Source: Syntrophotalea carbinolica DSM 2380 | GTDB lineage: Bacteria; Desulfobacterota; Desulfuromonadia; Desulfuromonadales; Syntrophotaleaceae | Length of the DNA: 64,000 bases | Assembly (NCBI RefSeq): GCF_000012885.1 | Contig: NC_007498.2 | Location: 3,008,001 to 3,072,000 of the forward strand | Direction of reading: 5' to 3' | Shown here: piece after piece, positions 60,202 through 64,000 of the stretch | Layout of the letters: every line of letters begins with the position of its first letter | How positions within the stretch are numbered: the first letter of the stretch is position 1 | The notes under the pieces: model-generated | What the model was told of the DNA's origin: nothing | The model's input: the letters and a program-made list of their open reading frames with translations, nothing else | The model's database searches: none | Made by a program: the position numbers and the translations under genes

Positions 60202-60534
60202 TTAATCGCGCAGGGGTGCGTCATCCGCAAAAACATCGTCACTGCCCCCGTCGTCCATAACGGGATTTTCGCGCATAGCGGCTCTGGCAAGCACATGGGA
60301 CGCCACCGGCATGGTCAGCCATACAAGCAGTATGATCAGCAATGCGCGCCAAACCCAGGACCCGTCGCCGCCGAGCAGCGCCGTACCGGACAGCATCGAA
60401 ACAAGCCCCAACGCACCGGCCTTGGTTGCCGCGTGCTGGCGGGACAGGGCATCGGGCAGCGAGAACAATCCCACGCCCGCCAAAAGCAAAATAAATATGC
60501 CCAGCATAAGAAAAACCAAACCGAGGGCCGTCAT
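60202..60534 (-). CDS. mnhG: Mrp-type Na+/H+ antiporter subunit G
   Basis: A 110-residue membrane protein with three helices and the MnhG core LFSLPDALSRQHAATKAGALGL. The C-terminal tail is acidic (DDGGSDDVFADDAP). It is the last gene of the Mrp operon, overlapping mnhF by four bases. Confidence 0.93.
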   Translation of the reverse strand: MTALGLVFLMLGIFILLLAGVGLFSLPDALSRQHAATKAGALGLVSMLSGTALLGGDGSWVWRALLIILLVWLTMPVASHVLARAAMRENPVMDDGGSDDVFADDAPLRD

Positions 60535-60803
60535 GACCGCGATCCTTTCGATGGCATGCCGCGCATTTCCACCAACCGGGCCCAGGCGAGGGTGGCAACG
60601 AACCCGATCAGAACGACGCCGATGGCGATATCAAGATACAGCACACGCCGCGTTACAAGCGCAGCAAGGACACATAAAGCGACCGCTGCGGAAAAAAGCA
60701 TATCGACCGCAACGATACGATCGGCGTCGTACGGCCCACGCACAAAACGCACAACACCCAGCCCCACACACACCAGAACCGGCACAACGAGCCAACCCAT
60801 CAT
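60531..60803 (-). CDS. mnhF: Mrp-type Na+/H+ antiporter subunit F
   Basis: A 90-residue subunit with three helices and the family core RFVRGPYDADRIVAVDMLFS. GGAGGAG precedes the ATG at 60803; a second ATG at 60800 follows at once. It overlaps mnhE at its start and mnhG at its end. Confidence 0.92.
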   Translation of the reverse strand: MMGWLVVPVLVCVGLGVVRFVRGPYDADRIVAVDMLFSAAVALCVLAALVTRRVLYLDIAIGVVLIGFVATLAWARLVEMRGMPSKGSRS

Positions 60804-61135
60804 GTCTCCTCCGGAAAAAGCCTGCAAAGGTCCGGTTCGAAGTTCCTCCGGATGCCCGCCAGGGTCGCACCTGCGGCCCCCTTGTCGAGAAGGTGCAGAA
60901 GAATTTCGCGCCGCACCGGATCGATATCGATGGCACTGGTTCCGGGCGACAGTGTGACCATGGCACCCAGAATGGCAGCCCCGGTAGCACTCATCGGTGC
61001 GTAGCGCAAACGGACCAGCCCCGCCGGAGGTGTCTGGCGCCGCAGGATAATCCGCGCGGTGCCGATGCCGGCGATGACACAATGCACGACAAAACGCATC
61101 CATAGCCTGGCGACGATAAAAGGCCACAGTCTCAC
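60800..61135 (-). CDS. mnhE: Mrp-type Na+/H+ antiporter subunit E
   Basis: A 111-residue subunit with two helices at the N-terminus and the MnhE pattern MVTLSPGTSAIDID. The start is a GTG at 61135 with GGAGG 6 bases upstream, overlapping the mnhD stop by four bases (GTGA). It is shorter than the 150-170 residues of many MnhE proteins because the N-terminal helix pair is reduced. Confidence 0.88.
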   Translation of the reverse strand: MRLWPFIVARLWMRFVVHCVIAGIGTARIILRRQTPPAGLVRLRYAPMSATGAAILGAMVTLSPGTSAIDIDPVRREILLHLLDKGAAGATLAGIRRNFEPDLCRLFPEET

Positions 61136-62586
61136 GGCGGACCTCCCCACAGTCCGGTGGCGGCTGCCCCGACAAAACCGAGCAGCCCCCCGGGATAAAC
61201 CCCCACCCATACAACCGCCAGGATCAGTACGCCCACGCCGGCGTACGCGGGGGCCAGCCGCATCCCGGCGGGCACATGCCAGGTACTGTCGGGATGGGGC
61301 TTCCAGAAGGCCTCGAGCCATATCTTCATCATCGAATACAAGGTCAAAAGCCCCACCGCCAACGCGGTGCCGGCCCAGAGGTATTCCCCCTGCACGATGC
61401 TCTCGCGGACGATGAGGTACTTCCCCCAGAATCCGCTGGAGGGAGGCAAGCCCACCAGGGACAGGGAAAGAATCAGAAACAGCGTGGCCAGCCCGGGCTT
61501 GGCGGCGTAAAGCCCCCCGATGCGTCTTAAATCGTAATGACCGACATGCCGGTAAATCATGCCCGCCACCAGAAACAGCCCGGCCTTGACCAAGCTGTGG
61601 TGCAGGGCGAAGAAAATCGCGGCAGCATTGCCGGCCCGCGACGCCAGCGCCAGAGCAAGGAGCATGTAACCGACCTGGCTGATACTGTGGAACGCCAGGA
61701 TGCGTCGCAAATCCCAGTGATAGGCGGCACCGAGCACGCCGGTTACCATGGAGATAAGCGCGATCCATCCGAGCCCCCGGAAAAGAACCTCCGGAGCGGG
61801 GTGCAAGACACCGCCCAGGATACGGATCAGCGCACAGATCCCGACCTTGCTGAGCAACGCCGAAAACAACGCCAAAACGGGCGCCGGCAAGGTATGGTAG
61901 GAGGACGGCAGCCAGGAGAAAAAGGGAAAGGCCGCCGCCTTGATGAGAAAGGCCAGCGCCAACAGGCCGATCAGCGGCAGCAGCAAGACGCCGTCCCGGC
62001 CCGCGGCCGCCGTACCCAGGGCGGTAAAGTTGAGCTGCCCGGTATATGCATACAGCAGCGCGACCGCGGCGAGAAGCAGCAGCGTGCCGACCAGGTTGAG
62101 GGCGAAATATTTGAAAGTGGCGTCCAGATGGCGCAGGGTCCCGCCCTGCGCGAGCAAACCGAGGGAGCAGATCAGCGCCAACTCGAACCACACGTAGAGA
62201 TTGAACAGATCGGCGGTAAGAAAGGCGCCGCAGGCACCGGCAACCAGTCCGTGAAGCAGCGGATGCAGCGCGGGCGACTCCGGTGCGATATCGACATCGC
62301 TTCGCTGCCAGACCACAACGACCGTCACCATCACCGCCGCCACCAGTACGAGGGAGATGCCCAACCGATCCGCGGTAAATTCAATGCCGAAGGGCAACGG
62401 CCAGTTGCCCGCGACCATTGTGAGGGGACCGCTCCCTACGATACGCCGCAACAATACCCCCGCGCAAAATAATTGCCCCAGTGCCCCGCCAAGACTGACA
62501 TTCCTCTGCCGATGCGGATCGGACCGGGTGAGGACGCACAGCAGGGCGGTCAGAAGCGGTAACAACAGGGGCGTAATAACCGGCAT
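61132..62586 (-). CDS. mnhD: Mrp-type Na+/H+ antiporter subunit D
   Basis: A 484-residue NuoL/M/N-like subunit with about fourteen helices. LTADLFNLYVWFELALICSLG carries the conserved Glu of the proton channel, and later lysines in helices (for example SALLSKVGICAL and HHSLVKAGLFLVAGM) match the family. It starts one base inside the mnhC stop (TAATG). Confidence 0.93.
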   Translation of the reverse strand: MPVITPLLLPLLTALLCVLTRSDPHRQRNVSLGGALGQLFCAGVLLRRIVGSGPLTMVAGNWPLPFGIEFTADRLGISLVLVAAVMVTVVVVWQRSDVDIAPESPALHPLLHGLVAGACGAFLTADLFNLYVWFELALICSLGLLAQGGTLRHLDATFKYFALNLVGTLLLLAAVALLYAYTGQLNFTALGTAAAGRDGVLLLPLIGLLALAFLIKAAAFPFFSWLPSSYHTLPAPVLALFSALLSKVGICALIRILGGVLHPAPEVLFRGLGWIALISMVTGVLGAAYHWDLRRILAFHSISQVGYMLLALALASRAGNAAAIFFALHHSLVKAGLFLVAGMIYRHVGHYDLRRIGGLYAAKPGLATLFLILSLSLVGLPPSSGFWGKYLIVRESIVQGEYLWAGTALAVGLLTLYSMMKIWLEAFWKPHPDSTWHVPAGMRLAPAYAGVGVLILAVVWVGVYPGGLLGFVGAAATGLWGGPP

Positions 62587-62972
62587 TACGGTGTCTCCTC
62601 CAGGGGCGGTTTAACGGGATCAGAGGCTGGGGGTTCCGCCGCGCGCAACCGGGACACGTCGTCGCTTCCCGCCTGTTCGATAAGCCGCACCGCCAAAACC
62701 AGCGAAAAACACAACAGGGCGAAGCTTATGACAATGGCGGTAAGGACCAGGGCCTGCGGCAAGGGGTTAGCCGTCATCCCTGCCATATGGCCTTCAGGAT
62801 CGATAATCGGCGGAGCACTGCCGATAAAACGGCCGCTGCTGAAAAGCAGCAGATTGATACCGTTGCCGAGCAGTGCCAGGCCGACGAGACAACGAAGCAA
62901 ATCCCGTGAAAAGGCGAGATAGGTCCCCGCAGCAACAACGGCACCCAAGGCCAGCGCGATCGCCCAGATCAT
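62586..62972 (-). CDS. mnhC: Mrp-type Na+/H+ antiporter subunit C
   Basis: A 128-residue NuoK-like subunit with three helices (LLRCLVGLALLGNGINLLLF; PLPQALVLTAIVISFALLCF) and a soluble C-terminal tail. GGGAGGA precedes the ATG. It overlaps mnhB by four bases. Confidence 0.93.
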   Translation of the reverse strand: MIWAIALALGAVVAAGTYLAFSRDLLRCLVGLALLGNGINLLLFSSGRFIGSAPPIIDPEGHMAGMTANPLPQALVLTAIVISFALLCFSLVLAVRLIEQAGSDDVSRLRAAEPPASDPVKPPLEETP

Positions 62973-63400
62973 GCTTCCTCCCCGATGATTCCTACCAGCC
63001 CCAGGCAATAGCCGCCGAGCGCCCCCCAGACACACAGATAAACGCCGAGATCGAATAACATCGTGGTTGATAGCGGCAAATCCACCGCACCGAACGACAC
63101 GGTTATCCATTGATGCGTCAGAAACGGTTCCCCCTGCAACAGAGCCGGCAACCCGCTCACCAACGCCATAAATACGCCCGCCCCGCCAAGACGTGCCGGC
63201 GCCAGCGGAAGGCGCCGAAGAGCCGGCCCGGCGCCGAATACCAGGGCATAGCCGGAACTTGCCGCCACCGCGACCAGTCCGGCGATAAAACCGCCGCCGG
63301 GGGCATTGTGTCCGCGAAACAGAATCCACAACGAGGCTATCAGCAACAGCGGATAAAGCCGGCGCATGAAAACTTCCGCGATCAGCGCCCTGCGCGTCAT
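62969..63400 (-). CDS. mnhB: Mrp-type Na+/H+ antiporter subunit B
   Basis: A 143-residue MnhB subunit with four helices and the signature LFRGHNAPGGGFIAGLV. It starts inside the end of mnhA (ATGA). Confidence 0.93.
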   Translation of the reverse strand: MTRRALIAEVFMRRLYPLLLIASLWILFRGHNAPGGGFIAGLVAVAASSGYALVFGAGPALRRLPLAPARLGGAGVFMALVSGLPALLQGEPFLTHQWITVSFGAVDLPLSTTMLFDLGVYLCVWGALGGYCLGLVGIIGEEA

Positions 63401-64000
63401 GACCTTTTCCCCCTGACGACACCGAGCAAGGGCAGCGCCGCCAGCAGCGCAAATGCCAGCACCGCGATTTCGCCCAGCGTATCGAGGGCGCGAAAATCGA
63501 CAATGATTACGTTGACGATATTGCGACCGTGCGCCGCGGGAAGACTCTGCGAGGCGAAAAATCCCGACAAACGATCATCGAAAGGAAGACCGGAGACCAG
63601 CAGCAGCAAAAGCGTCACGATGGTTCCGAAGGCCAGCGCTATACCCCGCGCCAGATACCGTTGTGAGCGTGCTTCGGCCGAAATCGCGGAGGAGATGGTT
63701 TTCAGGCGTCTCAAGCGGAGCAATACGCAGGCGACAACCACCACGAACACGGTCTCGATCGCAAATTGGGTGAACGCCAGGTCCGGCGCTCCGGTAAACA
63801 GAAACAGCACCGCACTGCCGTATCCGACCACCCCGCTGACCAACAGCAAAATCAGATGATCACGCACGAACAAAACGGTCAAAGCTCCCGCGGCAATTAG
63901 CAGAGAGGCACCGAGCACCGGGATCGTCAACGTCTGTAAAACCGGCCAGGTCGCAACGGGGCGCGCCCATAACATCAACAGCGCAATGAACAAAGTCACC
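63397..64000 (-). CDS. mnhA: Mrp-type Na+/H+ antiporter subunit A, C-terminal part (runs off the window)
   Basis: About 200 residues of the C-terminus of a large MnhA/MrpA subunit: the DUF4040/MbhD region (GAPDLAFTQFAIETVFVVVVA) and the MbhE-like end (NVIIVDFRALDTLGEIAVLAFA). The N-terminal NuoL-like part and the start lie beyond 64000. It heads the Mrp operon, which should exchange Na+ for H+ for pH and salt tolerance or couple to a redox partner. Confidence 0.9.
   Translation of the reverse strand, partial: VTLFIALLMLWARPVATWPVLQTLTIPVLGASLLIAAGALTVLFVRDHLILLLVSGVVGYGSAVLFLFTGAPDLAFTQFAIETVFVVVVACVLLRLRRLKTISSAISAEARSQRYLARGIALAFGTIVTLLLLLVSGLPFDDRLSGFFASQSLPAAHGRNIVNVIIVDFRALDTLGEIAVLAFALLAALPLLGVVRGKRS

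Noticed and set aside
60800-62191. 463-codon minus-strand frame that includes mnhE
   Set aside because: Only its last 111 codons are MnhE; the rest is mnhD read in another frame. The GTG at 61135 with a GGAGG site is the real start.

Overview
The window looks like a piece of chromosome from a Gram-negative, fairly G+C-rich anaerobe of the Desulfuromonadales (Pelobacter/Syntrophotalea/Geobacter type). This is inferred from gene content: a three-part glutamate synthase with ferredoxin-like domains, the rplU-rpmA-obgE-proBA-nadD-rsfS-rlmH gene order, c-type cytochrome oxidase-like subunits, a PocR-domain chemoreceptor, two-component/c-di-GMP signalling and sigma-54 promoters. No tRNA, rRNA, CRISPR array or insertion sequence was seen.

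Layout. 0.3-2.5 kb: a GreA/GreB-like factor, a Crp/Fnr regulator and a class I amidotransferase. 2.7-10.2 kb: a six-gene minus-strand operon encoding two tandem exported ABC-type binding proteins, a membrane histidine kinase, a single-domain receiver, a REC-PAS-GGDEF-EAL protein and a membrane-anchored alpha/beta hydrolase. 10.5-12.9 kb: a two-gene bd-oxidase-like unit in which the first subunit carries a C-terminal heme c. 12.9-27.9 kb: a long minus-strand housekeeping block: DNA glycosylase, comF, gpmI, a LapA-LapB-like TPR protein, rlmH, rsfS, nadD, proA, proB, obgE, rpmA, rplU, rng and a fused radical SAM protein.

28-32 kb: a PHP phosphoesterase, a DUF4870 protein, ilvE and amtB. amtB has a sigma-54 type promoter followed by three 36-bp tandem repeats in the predicted leader. 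32.4-40.3 kb: a surface-polysaccharide cluster with four glycosyltransferase-type genes around rfbBDAC; one of them is strikingly A+T rich. 40.6-45.7 kb: the glutamate synthase operon behind a near-perfect sigma-54 promoter. 45.9-50 kb: small and stress-related genes (DUF1858, a LMW-phosphatase homologue lacking the nucleophilic Cys, an FKBP isomerase, SrkA, a second DUF4870). 50.6-60 kb: a CHASE3/PocR chemoreceptor, a membrane-anchored MIP18 protein coupled to a DsbD/CcdA-like membrane protein, an HD protein, exported MsrAB, an iron-sulfur flavoprotein-like reductase, a DnaQ-type exonuclease, an M24 peptidase and a MYG1 homologue. 60.2-64 kb: an overlapping Mrp-type Na+/H+ antiporter operon (subunits A to G; A runs off the window).

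Themes. Nitrogen assimilation (amtB, glutamate synthase) appears to be tied together by sigma-54. Three partly palindromic intergenic elements (about 18.9, 48.3 and 56.9 kb), plus a fragment at 60.0 kb, share CGCAGAG/CTTTGCG-like units and form a dispersed repeat family. The best candidates for unfamiliar biology are the binding-protein/kinase/c-di-GMP operon, the heme-c bd-like pair with an altered heme-ligand set, the amtB leader repeats, and the MIP18/DsbD-like pair.
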